From NCBI RefSeq assembly GCF_003286085.1, contig NW_020825289.1, positions 372,001-436,000 on the forward strand: a stretch of 64,000 nucleotides of DNA, given 5' to 3'. The translations under genes and the position numbers were made by a program. Shown piece by piece: positions 11,801 through 21,403 of the stretch (position 1 is the first letter of the stretch; every line of letters starts with the position of its first letter). This stretch comes from Drosophila persimilis. Taxonomy: Eukaryota; Arthropoda; Insecta; Diptera; Drosophilidae. Below the pieces are notes generated by a model, which ran no database searches, had not been told where the DNA came from, and worked only from the letters and a program-made list of their open reading frames with translations.

Positions 11801-12876
11801 ATGGATTTGCTCCCAAATCCCAACTTAACCGCCTAAAAACCATCCTAAATACAGCAATAAGAGCCGCCCTTGGAGCATTCCGTACCACCCCCATAAATAA
11901 TATGTTAGCTGAAACCAACATCTTCACCATTGAAAGCAAACGAGACTACCTTACCGGGAAAATCTCCAAAAACCTCATCCACGGAAAATCCACCCCCCTA
12001 AATACCCTTACCAAAAGCCATAAAAGAAAAAACCGACTGCTCAGCACGGTAGACAGAGCCATACAAGTGTCCCAAAAACACCTCATCCCTTTTTCCCCAA
12101 TCAGAACCTCAACATCCAAAAAATTCAACATCCTTAACATCCACAAATCAACAAACATCAACCTCTCCAACCACAACAAAAACACTACCGCTACAATAGT
12201 CTTCCACCAACTTTTCCACTCTATCAAATCAGCTCTCCACAAACACAACTTCCTTTACACAGACGGCTCCAAAGCCGGGGACATTACCAGCTACTGTATT
12301 ACAAACGAGTCAGCAGTAATAAAAACTGGATTGCTGCCAACAAACTCATCTGTACTCTCCAGCGAAATAATTGAAATACACGAAGCCATCTTATTTACCC
12401 GATATAAACGTGGAAAATATGCTATCTGCACCGACTCCCTCTCCTCTATCACCTCAATCAGGAACCCCAACAATCACTCCTTCTACGCCTCCTCGATCAG
12501 AAACCTATTATCCACCCACTTCCCTAAGATCCTAATAATCTGGATACCCAGTCACATAGGCATAAAAGGCAACGAATTTGCCGACTCTATCCTTAATAGA
12601 AGGCACCAGGTCATATTTAATAGACTGAGACTGGGCCACATCAAGCTGACAAACGCGCACTACATTGACAAAACATTGCCCAACACGTGTCGATTGTGCC
12701 ACAACTCGAACATAGACTTACGACACACACTATACACCTGTCCCTCACTCTCACCACAAAGGTCCCTATCATTCAATTACAACGACCCCATGCACCTTAT
12801 CGCAAACCCCACCAACTCAAATTCCAAAATTATCCTCAAATTCCTTCAAACCGTAAATATCCTCCACAATATATAA
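8826..12876 (+). pseudogene. I-clade ORF2 remnants: endonuclease, RT, RNase H
   Basis: The frame starts at 8826 with IIQWNIHGYKNNYIKLQTLM, the first APE-endonuclease motif, then HETHIT. A deletion near 9125-9130 removes the middle of the endonuclease, and SDHFPILLTL follows in another frame near 9222. RT motifs run from KGNTPGLDRISYSMLK (9958 on) through LDFTKAFDRIG near 10360. Then the INE-1-like insertion takes over and the RT motif B/C block is missing. RNase H resumes at 11902-12876 with LYTDGSKAG (12253 on), CTDSLSSI and IWIPSHIGIKGNEFAD, ending in a Cys-His motif (CRLCHNSNIDLRHTLYTC). Multiple frame changes make it non-functional. Confidence 0.82.
10410..11436 (-). mobile_element. INE-1/DINE-1-like Helentron, copy A
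   Basis: A non-autonomous element of about 1 kb interrupts the I-clade ORF2. On the minus strand it starts TATACCCGATACTCA and carries a second, subterminal copy of that motif near 10453. It ends in a GC-rich hairpin (GAGTTGC...GCAACTC, 10430-10453) followed by CGTTCCCCCTCGTTTT. This order of subterminal inverted repeats, short RGAC/GTCY tract and terminal hairpin is the INE-1/DINE-1 design. No ORF is present. Copies B and C share the same ends. Confidence 0.88.
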
Positions 12877-12890
12877 CCGAACACACTGTA

Positions 12891-14529
12891 AATAAATACT
12901 CATCCCAAGTGGAAAAGCACCCTTTCCTCAAAAGAAACTCGTCATTTCGGGGCCATTTCGTGTTCTGACACCTTCAAGTTATAACATTTGTCAACCAAAA
13001 TAATTATTTTTTCATAATATGGTTTCGTGGATTATTAGCATGATAGTAGTCAAGACGTACGCGGATTTATCAACATTATAATGCATCAATTCATACAGAA
13101 AAGTATATATCCTATTCATCTAGCCGGCCAATTCACTTGCGCCCAACGCCCAACTATGAGTTAAATTAAAGGAGTCCACAAAACGAAACGAATGCGACGC
13201 AATAGCCTCAGACAACTGTGTTATCTTTCATTGCTTGGGCTTACCGTACGCATAGCAAAGCAACAACTGAAAGCTTATTGCTGACAAAAATTTTAAATTT
13301 TATATCTCAATATTTTAACAATATATTAAGCTTATTTTGGTATTTATTTTTCTCTTCTGAAACAAACAAATTATCGAATCGAATTCAAATGCCACGAATT
13401 CATCAAGCATCCCTGGTAGAAAGTGATCAATGAAAGATCCAAGTCACTACAAGTAAATTTATTATAGTATTATTTCCTCACCAAAAAAAGGTACTATTCG
13501 GCCCTAGAGTGGGTCACGTGTCTGGTGGAGATTCTCGGCTTGTGTCGGATTTAAGAAGTGTGCTTCGTGTTGGAAGATTAAAAGGTTGTTTGTCCAGGAG
13601 CTACGAGAACAAGAACTATGACGACTTTTGCCACTTGTTTTCCGTGGCTGTGCAACAAAAAATAATATAATAAACAATAATCAAATAAAGAACTTAACAT
13701 CGTCACAAGCTTTGAAGCTTTTTGAAAATTTGCGTATCGTTTACGACCGTACATATGTATGTCGTTTAGTCGACTACCCCCTACAGGCCAAAACGGAGAA
13801 AATAAACAAATTTTGTTTTTAAAATATAGGTTTTTTAATCTTTGATTTTAATCAGCGTTGTATGAGCGGGTTTAAATGATTTAAGAAGTGCTTATTTAAG
13901 TTTGTAGGAGAAATATTCCTCCAGAGCGTACAATTGTACAATTCGTACACTAATCTTTTAATGGTTGTATTCCACTAGCAAAAAAAACAACAATAAATTT
14001 GTGTTGATGTTGTTTGTTTGCCAGAGTTTCTTTCATTTCTTGGCTTCCGGGCTGCGAACTACAAACCAATCCACGCAACGGAATTTATTTAAAGCCCGAA
14101 AAAATTAATTAAGAACCTTTAGAAATTACATGCAGCTATATATGTATAAACTATATATATACATTTTAACACAGCCTTTCGTTAAATTATAGTACACGCA
14201 CACAAATAGTACATAGGTAAGTTATTAAAATTGTTTATTAAATTTACATAAATTGCTTTTATACACGTAAAGTTTATTACTTTAAATTTAAATTAGACTA
14301 TCAACACATCTATGCACAATACATTTTTAAGTTGTCCTGCTTTCCGTTCAGTGAATCATTATTGAAGAACATAAATACTCATTTACAAATGTAAACATGC
14401 ATGCAATAAAACGTCCCCATATACATAAATATGTATATTCAAACAAGACCGTAATGTTGAAAAGATGAGTGGATAGAATAATTTGGGTATACGTCTGTAC
14501 ATACATGCACGCATATTTAAAATGTGTAC
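12891..14529. other. Gene-free AT-rich part of Gprk1 intron 1
   Basis: About 1.6 kb without convincing coding or repeat content lies between the I-clade LINE and the donor site of Gprk1 exon 1. A more GC-rich patch at 13495-13650 reads on the plus strand as a short open stretch (KGCLSRSYENKNYDDFCHLF), which could be a decayed transposon piece. I cannot assign it. Confidence 0.4.
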
Positions 14530-14642
14530 CTGGGGTCTGGTAAAGTTAATTTCTTGCTGGCCCTTGCAGCTGGAGTGCATTTTGACTTCTCCATTGCCAT
14601 CAGATAGCTGACATCAGCTAACACAGCTTCCAAGTCCGCCAT
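14530..14642 (-). CDS. Gprk1: Gprk1 exon 1 (start codon, receptor-docking helix)
   Basis: The minus-strand ATG at 14642-14640 opens [37 protein letters not shown], then AG, then the donor GTACAC at 14529. The first 19 residues are the nearly invariant N-terminus of GRK2/3 kinases. It forms an amphipathic helix that engages the activated receptor and the kinase lobe. The two leftover bases join exon 2 to give Ser, as in the family. The start is chosen because this N-terminus is conserved from flies to human. Exon 1 is the first of three coding exons visible, together 88 residues. No damage is seen. Promoter-type sequence lies upstream near 14.9 kb. Confidence 0.95.
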
Positions 14643-14880
14643 AGCCTTAATATATTTTTGTTTACGTTGACTTCTCTTTCATTCACGTAAATTATCAAAT
14701 ATTGTGTTAAGTTTAATTTGGTTGATTGAACCAATTCTAAAGAATAGTTATTTTTAATTAAAAAAAGTTGATGTACTAATTTATTTCTGACAACAAAAAT
14801 AAATAGTATGTATATATTTTTCGTTAAACACTTCTTCCTCTTAACAAAAATAGTCGACTAGCAATCGATATTTTTTAGCA

Positions 14881-14888
14881 TATCGATA
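14881..14888. promoter_or_regulatory. DRE motif (TATCGATA) upstream of Gprk1
   Basis: A perfect palindromic TATCGATA lies about 240 bp upstream of the Gprk1 ATG, with a partial copy (AATCGATA) at 14863-14870. DRE is the binding site of DREF/BEAF-32 at Drosophila housekeeping promoters. Position and pairing fit a Gprk1 core promoter, but the transcription start cannot be read from sequence alone. Confidence 0.55.
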
Positions 14889-15118
14889 TCCACAGTGGAA
14901 AATATAGATATATGGCATTCCTAGCAGCGATTTAGATTTGGGTACTAACCATATAGATGTGCCAGTTCATACTACGAAACGTCACACGCTGGGTTACCAG
15001 TCTGAGAACCCCAAAGACTTGGGCTCTGGCGTTCAGGTGCTGACGGGTCATCATGAGAGAGCGCCGAGAGAAGATCTTTGCATGCCTTAGTACACACGCA
15101 ATATGTTTCGACAAAAAT
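14889..15118. other. Upstream region of Gprk1, both strands open
   Basis: Between the DRE and the Harbinger remnant, the plus strand has an open stretch of about 50 codons (14920-15090, SDLDLGTNHIDVPVHTTKRH then TLGYQSENPKDLG), and the minus strand an ATG-led 60-codon frame (15114-14932). I recognise neither. They may be chance or 5' UTR, or a small exon. Confidence 0.3.
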
Positions 15119-15124
15119 ATGTGT

Positions 15125-15332
15125 TGGTAATTGCTACATCTTCATCATCCATTACAAGAAAAAAATTAATAAATCTTCCGCGCAAATTTAATGTACTTGT
15201 TATTGGCATCAGCTGTTTTTGACGGATGGTGCATGGTGGATGGCGGATGGTGCCAGTGTGAATCGGAGCTTCACATCTGTCAAAAGATCCCACCATTCCT
15301 CCGGGATTGGCACAGTGTGCAGAGCCTATAAG
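15125..15332 (+). repeat. Direct repeat flanking the Harbinger genes (partner 16672-16840)
   Basis: Both blocks run from the transposase start-codon region (minus-strand ATGGATRATGAAGA) through AATCTTCCGCGCAAA, a GGATGGTGCCAGTGTGAA stretch and CCCACC to GAGCCTAT(T)AAGG. They differ by scattered substitutions and a small insertion. Same orientation is unexpected for transposon termini. The right block holds a short palindrome, GTGAAACGGAGTTTCAC. Confidence 0.75.
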
Positions 15333-15578
15333 GTTTTGCATTTCTGAAACTTTCCCAGTTATTCCATCATCCATTTTCGACGTTCCTAAATCGCACGTTG
15401 CTACGCGATAGTTAGCCGATGTTTTTAAAATGCAACTCCGAATAATTGTCATTCACAACGAAAAAATGGTATTCACTGCGAAAATGTAAATCATGATAGT
15501 GACAAAATGCAAAAAACACAACAGCAATAACAGCAGCGGAAACAGAACAAAAGAGCGTAGTTTATAAATATATATGAA

Positions 15579-16057
15579 ATGGAAGAAGCATCAGAAAATT
15601 CCTCCAGCAGTGGTACGTTTAATAGATATATTTGTTATATATTACTTTGATTATATTATGTAGCATTAATACACAAGGCAGCACATACGAGAACAGCTGG
15701 CGGCTGGTTGAAATGGACTGCTGCACTACAGAACCTGCTAATCGACAACTGGCAGGAAAACATTGAAGATCTGCGTGGAGCACGTAAAAATTGCAGATGT
15801 TGCTGAGTTCTTTTCGGACATCATCGAGTTTTACCTGGATGGTTCCTGTAGCTCCAGCCCCTTTTCTGGCAACAATGGGCCCCCGCCAAAGACAACCAAA
15901 AAGGACGACATATCTTAGCTGCCGGAGATCGCCAAAGAGCGACTCGAAGAGCAGGAGGACCATCACAGGAGGTCGGAAAAGGTGGTCCAGGTCCTAATCA
16001 GCACGCAAACACAATTTCAGAATAATTTGTTGGAAGCTATAAAAATAAAAATAAATA
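15579..16057 (+). pseudogene. Harbinger Myb/SANT-like DNA-binding protein
   Basis: ATG at 15579 opens MEEASENSSSS. A plausible intron follows (GTACGT at about 15613, TATGTAG at 15662), then LIHKAAHTRTAGGWLKWTAA LQNLLIDNWQENIEDLRGARKN, a trihelix/Myb-like segment with Trp spacing. After a frame change the rest reads KVADVAEFFSDIIEFYLDGS and a C-terminal coiled part with VVQVLISTQTQFQNNLLEAI. In this superfamily the Myb-like partner helps the transposase enter the nucleus and find the ends. One frame change and a stop make it inactive. It converges on the transposase remnant. Confidence 0.65.
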
Positions 16058-16062
16058 AGTGT

Positions 16063-16688
16063 TTAATTTTCGTTTCTTGATTTCGATCCATCGTAGCCAT
16101 TCACGCCGTTATCAATTTTTACGGATGTTAGGTAATTGGGCGACATGTACTCCTCCGAAAACTCGTCGATATGTTCTCTGCAGAACTCGTGCACACACTG
16201 TTTGGAGGCACACTGAAAAGCCTGCCATTTGTTCGTTACTCAGAGGACGAAACCAACGTGTATAGCGCAATGGCGATGTGCTTTTCCGAAGCAATTGCAG
16301 CAGTTTGTAGCCTTTTTCCGCAGCACTTGCAGCCGATTCACTAAAATCTCAAAGCACGGCCTCTCCATTCGAAAACTTTCTTTGAAAAACTCCTCTTTGT
16401 TTTCAGGTACATCATTCTCCCAAAACGTCCCGAACCGCTTTTAAAAACACTTTAAACTTTGGTTGAAGTTAGCAGAAGAAGTACTCACAAACGACCACAA
16501 CCATTCTCGCTTCAGTTTTTATTGGGCAGATACCCAGATTTACTAGTCATCTCATCCTCGTCAAAGTTAAATTCATCATCTTCATCATCTTCATCATCAT
16601 TCATTTGCAGCAACATTATTAGTTGATGCAAGAAAATATTTTTCTGTTGAACCACAGCCAAAATATTTGCCAAGTCTTCATTATCCAT
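16063..16688 (-). pseudogene. PIF/Harbinger transposase, N-terminal remnant
   Basis: ATG at 16688 opens MDNEDLANILAVVQQKN and then an acidic run (DDEDDEDDEFNFDEDE). Beyond a stop the conserved N-terminal transposase block appears in pieces: FKESFRMERPCFEILVNRLQ, EKHIAIALYTLVSSSEYRTN and, after a frame change, CVHEFCREHIDEFSEEYMSP. That corresponds to the helix-turn-helix region preceding the nuclease. The DDE nuclease domain does not follow; instead the frame ends at 16063. At least three breaks are visible. Domesticated PIF-like genes exist in Drosophila, but the damage argues against domestication here. Confidence 0.7.
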
Positions 16689-17535
16689 TTTAGGGGGAAA
16701 AAAATGTACAAATCTTCCGCGCAAAAATATTGTGTACTTGTCGGCATCAGCTATTTTTGACGGATGGTGGATGGTGCCAGTGTGAAACGGAGTTTCACAT
16801 CCATCAAAAAATCCCACCGTTCCCCCAGAGCCTATTAAGGTTATCCCTGAGCTAATATGCACGATAAAGGTGTCAAATTTATCTGATTGCATCATCTTTT
16901 GCAAGTGCAAGTGTCAAAGGAACACTGATAAAAAAATGTATTGTAATTACGGCAAAATGGCCGTCAGCCATCGTGTGCCACAGGGGGGACAAACGGATGA
17001 CAGGTCGGCTCGCACAACTGTAAACTCGGAACTCAGCATCCACTTCGGTTAGTAATACCCGGTGCGGCCTGCGTCCCACACCCCCTCGGACACAGTGGGT
17101 TGCGAGCGAACCGTCACCCGCCGTAACTGTACACACCGGTGGAAGTGCGACTATACTCTCCCCGTGAGGGCGGCTGGAAACAGGTCGAATGGTAGTCGGG
17201 CGGAGAGAAGAAAAATCTCAGTGAAATTACCCCAATCCAAGGTGACACTGTTATATGCCGAGGGATGCATGGCCGGGGGGTGCCCGGTCACTAATATGCG
17301 GACTCTGGATACCTGCCGACCTCCAGTTGAAATCAGGCTTCCCGGGGCAAGCGGGCTATGCCTACCCCTTCCCGCCTACTCGTACGAATAACTATGAAAA
17401 GCTAAAAAAATATAAAAAACAACAACACCGCAAAGGAGCTCGGTACTCCTTTTAAAGTACCGGAGGGACAAGACCATCCAGTCGGTCCACCTGGCAGCCT
17501 CAGCGAGGGGGGGGGGGGGCCGAAAAGTCAATCGG

Positions 17536-18500
17536 GTGGCTCCAAGGGCGAGTCGGGTACCGGGGATGTTGCTAAGCAGAGCTAAATCGCGGCTGGTAAG
17601 CGCTCCGGGACCCAAGAACCCAAGGAAGCCCCGACAGGTAGCGTCCCTGCACAACGGAGAGGAAAGCCGTCGTACCAGGACAATGACCAATGAGGACCAC
17701 AACTACAAGTCGTCAGCCGAAGGAAAGGAGCAGAGGCTGTGGGCATCCTCAATCCTGCAACATTTCCAGCCAGCCAAGGCCGGAAAGGGCGCAGCCAAGG
17801 CCCCCAACAAGCGGCAACGCTCAGCGCCGGAGGATTCTGCTAGTCAGCCAGGCCAAGCCCAGCAACCCAAGCGGGTGAAGACCCACCTCACGAACCAATC
17901 GTTCGCTGAGGTGGCGAGGGGAAAGATCCTAATCGGTGTCCTTGACAGGGGCGCCGAGGACGGCCATGTCCCTCGCGACAAGTGGCACCTGGTGGAGAAC
18001 GAGCTCCAGGACCGGTTCCTTCAGGAATTGGAGGAGAACAGCGGACCACCGCCAAAGTGTGAGGACGCAGAGTGGCATCAAGGCAAGGTGAAGGCCATCG
18101 CCTGCCAAGACGCTCGCTCTGCGGCCCTTTACATGAAAGCGGTGGCTGCTCTCAAAAAGAGGTTTATCCAGTGGCGAAACTGGAGGCCGTGAAGTGGGAA
18201 GATGTCCCCAGCCGACCAAGAGCCAGAGCATGGGTCTCGGCTAAGCCCGCAGAGCCTGAAAAGAGAGCTCCTCGCAAAGACGGACGGTGTGGGTGACTAC
18301 GGTTACAAAAAGGTCACATTAACCACCTACAAGTCCGATCGAAAGGGCAGGAAAGCGGAGATCGAGCCAGACCCGGAGCTGCCGGATATCCCGAAGGAGG
18401 GGGCATCGTGTGAAACGGACAACCTGTCGTCGGATGCGGCGTCCGTGATGTCGGACGACATCTTGGATGATTACGCGTTCCATGAGAGCGACTAAGCCAG
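17536..18500 (+). pseudogene. LOA copy 2 ORF1 (gag-like)
   Basis: The first part, 17536-18192, is open and rich in Lys, Gln, Pro and Ala. It shares the pattern TNQSFAEVARGKILIGVLDR ... DKWHLVENELQDRF with the ORF1 of LOA copy 4 (KRHLIVALIDRSEENGKMSA ... QWKLVHARLVDALF). A frame change near 18180 shifts the reading to a C-terminal acidic part ending about 18495 (DNLSSDAASVMSDDILDDYA). ORF1 of this clade is the RNA-binding partner of ORF2. No zinc knuckle is visible. Confidence 0.65.
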
Positions 18501-18599
18501 GGGTCTCAGCCACATCGTTGTCAGGCAGGAGCCGGAGTCCCCCGACACCGATCTAGAAACTACAATGGTGGAGGTGAGGCTCAGAAATGTCATTGACGC

Positions 18600-20900
18600 T
18601 GCTGCAGATAAACCTTCACCATTGTAAGGCAGCATGCGCTGCTCTACTGCTCCACCTGGCCAAGGAGCCGACATAGTCCTCATTCAGGAGCCCTGGATCC
18701 TCGGAAACAGGGTCTCCGGTCTGAGGACTTCTGACCACAAGCTATACGTAGCTGAGACCGCAGGTAAAATTCGTACCTGCATTCTTGCAAAAAGAGAGTT
18801 GCACTTATTTTTGCTCCCAAATTTCAGCAACGAAGACCACACCGCAGTGAGCCTCGAATGCCAGGAGTGCTCATTGAGGATCTGCTTACATAGTAACATT
18901 GTATCCTGGAGGGTCCTGGAAGAGGAGTCATTCTCGGACCATAGGTACGTGGAAACTGTTTTCTCCTTCTCAGTACCGAAGCCAGTTCAATTCCGGAACA
19001 TCAGGCGGACAAACTGGACTCGGTACTCTGATTACTCTCGGAACTCCGGAAAGCCTCCCGGATACTCTTCAATAAAGCTAAGGCTGAGAACGTTGAGCAA
19101 AACTGGGCCGAGTACAAGGCCAGTCTGTCGTCAAAGGAACTTAGGAACGCCAAACGCGCCTCCTGGCGTAAGTTCTGCAGCGAAATCGAGAACAACTCAG
19201 AAGATTCGCGCTTGCGCAGAGTGCTCTCGAAGACAACACAAACCCTGGGCTAATTGAAGAACACCGACCAGTTCTGGACTACGTCCAGCGATGTATCTCT
19301 AAATCTTCTCCTAAATACTCACTTACCTGGCTGCGATGAAAACAGATCCAACTACTTTGCGCCTCCTTCTGTCGTCTCAAATGCCCTCCTGAGCCTGCTA
19401 AGCCGGGAGAACATCTCCTGGGCGATCAGAAGTTTTAAACCTTACAAATCCGCGGGCCGAGACGGCCTTTTCCCTGCCCAACTGATTCACGCGGGTCATA
19501 AAGCCATTAACTGGCTCAAAATAATTTACGAGGAATCTTCTCCCATGGGTGCATCCCTAACAGCTGGCTTCAGACCAAAGTCGTATTCATACCCAAGGCA
19601 GGCAAGCACTCGCATACTGCCCCAAAAGATTTCAGACCCATTAGTCTATCGTCTTTTCTTCTGAAGGCGATGGAACAGCTCCTGGGGCTGCATCCCACGG
19701 CGTGTATTCCGCCCAGTCTGATCTCGGACTCCCAGCATGCCCAGAAGGCGCCTTTAATAATATCCTTCCGACCGCCATCACGGGAGCACTGTCGGATCAG
19801 GGGGTTGACTCCAGGACGGTGAGCCTGATCGATCAGATGCTGCAGTGCAGGACGGTTGAGGCATCACTGAGGACGTCAACGTGCACCAGATTTGTCAGCA
19901 GAGGCACACCGCAGGGCGGAGTCCTCTCGCTCCTCCTATGGAAAGTGGCAGTGAACACACTGCTGCGGGAGATATCAGGGGGTGGCTGCCGTGTGGTGGC
20001 GCATGCGGACGATGTTGCTATAGCCCGACTATATACACCGACATCATGCGACCAATCATGCTCTATGGGGTGGTACTTGGTGGCCAGCCTTAGACAAAAG
20101 TAATTGTCTTAACAGACTCAGTAGAGTTCAACGCATGGCAGAGCTATGGGGGGGGTTACGCACTACTCCTGGGGAAGCCCTGGATACCGTGCTGAACGTC
20201 CTCCCTGTAGATCTCATGAGTAAGAAGGTGGAAAGCGTCCGTGGTTGGGCACTCGGGAGTCCTGATAAGACTCCCGCAATTACCAGAGAGGACAGGTTAC
20301 TGTATCCCTAGTGATCACCTCTCGACGCCCTTCTAGGTATCAATCCCACCTAGGGAGGACTGGGAGATGGGCGAACCAGGACCTGCAAATGCGGTTCACT
20401 TCTACATTGATGGCTCAAAGTTGGACGGCCGCGTGGGAGGCGGAGTCTACTGCAGCGAGCTGAACATCAGTCATTGCTTCAGGCTCCCGGATCACTGTAG
20501 TGTGTTCCTAGTGGAGGTTGAAGTCATCAAGGAGGCCATTTCTATCGTCTCCAAACTACTTCTTGACACGCACTCAGTGTGCGTCTTCTCGGACAGTCAA
20601 GAAGCTATTAAAGCTCTAGGCTCAATATCGTTGAACGCAGGTCTCTGTACGAGATCGCAGAGCAGTTAGATCTCTTCCTTATATGGGTCCCCGGCCACAG
20701 GGACATCGAGGGGAACGACGCCGCCGACGAGATAGCCAGGCAGGGTACTACGACTCCTCTCCTGTCGGAGAGCAAGTAGCGATGCATTTGGCTACGTGCA
20801 GGCTCCTAACGCACGAATTGTTCGAGCAAAATGCCAATAGGAGATGGCAGCAAACAGTTTCCTATAAAATCTCAAGATTGATATGGCCATATTGATCGAA
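18600..20900 (+). pseudogene. LOA copy 2 ORF2 remnants
   Basis: The endonuclease start reads DIVLIQEPWILGNRVSGLRT (18670 on). A deletion then joins it to SNIVSWRVLEEESFSDHRYV near 18890. RT linker and motifs follow in several frames: SAGRDGLFPAQLIHAG near 19450, GTPQGGVLSLLLW near 19906, and an altered catalytic motif HADDVA near 20002. A deletion removes the sequence after it. RNase H is seen at 20400-20670 (YIDGSKLDGRVGGGVYCSEL, SDSQEAIKALGS). Numerous frame changes and two large deletions make it dead. Confidence 0.75.
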
Positions 20901-21118
20901 GAAGCGCTCAGCAGAGCTGTATAGCCTCAGCAGAGCACAGTGCTCTGCAGTTACTCGAGCCATTACGGGACACTGGCAGATCGGCACTCAACCTGCAGTA
21001 GTCTGCTCTCACGGTTTCAGGCAACGAGATGGGGCACATGCCCATGCGGCAACCTCTTATAGGTCCAAGTGAGCTTGGGGGGCGGGGGTTTCTTTATCTC
21101 CCCCTCCCGGCTACCGCC

Positions 21119-21141
21119 TTAACCTAACCTAACCTAACCTA
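21119..21141 (+). repeat. (CCTAA)n tail of LOA copy 2
   Basis: About four pentamer units close the element, as in copy 1. The Nipped-A exon begins 115 bp further right. Confidence 0.8.
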
Positions 21142-21255
21142 GCAAGCAAAGGAAAAAAGTGTTGTCAGTTCTTTGCGAGCACTGGATAAAAGTCCTGAGT
21201 GTTTATACATCCAGTAATCGTGGTGTGCAAGGTTACATTTAACTTCAAAACTTAC

Positions 21256-21394
21256 TCTGACGTAGGTCTGTTGCAAATATATGGCGGGCGGCAATCAATA
21301 GTTCTTTTCTAAGATGTGCTGCTTCTTTGGGACAATTGGCCATCAGGTTGAGCATCCCATTTGTTACAGATAGCGAATTAGCTATAACCACTTC
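21256..21394 (-). CDS. Nipped-A: Nipped-A (TRRAP) internal exon
   Basis: This 139-bp minus-strand exon has acceptor CTTTTAG ending at 21395 and donor GTAAGT at 21255-21250. It encodes EVVIANSLSVTNGMLNLMA, then NCPKEAAHLRKELLIAARHI and FATDLRQ plus one base. TRRAP proteins have the same block (human: NCPAETAHLRKELLIAAKHI). Nipped-A is the giant pseudokinase scaffold of SAGA and TIP60 that recruits histone acetyltransferases to activators. This part belongs to the N-terminal helical repeat region, roughly residues 300-350. The phase continues exactly from the exon at 22590-22680. The next exon (expected to start K/R-FIP) is not in the 6.6 kb before Gprk1. Confidence 0.93.
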
Positions 21395-21403
21395 CTAAAA
21401 GTT

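Larger units (their letters stand above)
7317..12890 (+). mobile_element. I-clade LINE, near full length, split by INE-1
   Basis: It begins near the CAGTGCCAG sequence at 7317, reminiscent of the I-factor 5' end. It continues with a 5' leader, an ORF1 with three Cys-His knuckles, then an ORF2 with endonuclease, RT and RNase H, and ends soon after the RNase H frame closes at 12876. An INE-1-like element interrupts the RT region. ORF2 also has internal deletions and frame changes, so the element is dead. It sits in intron 1 of Gprk1 in opposite orientation. The 3' end is approximate, because the TAA-repeat tail usual for I elements was not found. Confidence 0.85.
4865..14529 (-). other. Gprk1: Gprk1 intron 1, transposon-filled
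   Basis: The 9665-bp intron between exons 1 and 2 has a GT start at 14529 and an AG end at 4865. It holds, left to right, a Jockey-clade piece, a CR1-like LINE, an I-clade LINE with a nested INE-1-like element, and about 1.6 kb of AT-rich sequence. The intact LINE frames run opposite to the gene. Bases 4865-5185 contain nothing I recognise. Confidence 0.85.
15119..16840 (-). mobile_element. Decayed PIF/Harbinger DNA transposon
   Basis: Two convergent genes typical of PIF/Harbinger, a Myb/SANT-like protein on the plus strand and the N-terminal part of the transposase on the minus strand, lie between two direct repeats of about 170-200 bp. The catalytic DDE domain is absent, so this is a deletion derivative. 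Terminal inverted repeats were not found. The left repeat may be the 5' end of a second copy in the same orientation. Confidence 0.7.
16960..21141 (+). mobile_element. LOA-clade LINE, copy 2
   Basis: This copy has a GC-rich leader from about 16960, an ORF1 region, an ORF2 region with deletions, and a (CCTAA)n tail. Its sequence is close to copy 3 and more distant from copy 1. The 5' boundary is approximate because it lies between the Harbinger repeat and the leader without a clear signal. It occupies the space directly downstream of the Nipped-A exon at 21256, on the opposite strand. Confidence 0.8.

Noticed and set aside
14940-15110. tRNA-like or small RNA gene upstream of Gprk1
   Set aside because: No cloverleaf or A/B box could be formed; only the open frames described above remain.
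15119-16840. Domesticated PIF-like host gene
   Set aside because: Both genes are broken and the DDE domain is absent, unlike the intact domesticated PIF-like genes known in Drosophila.
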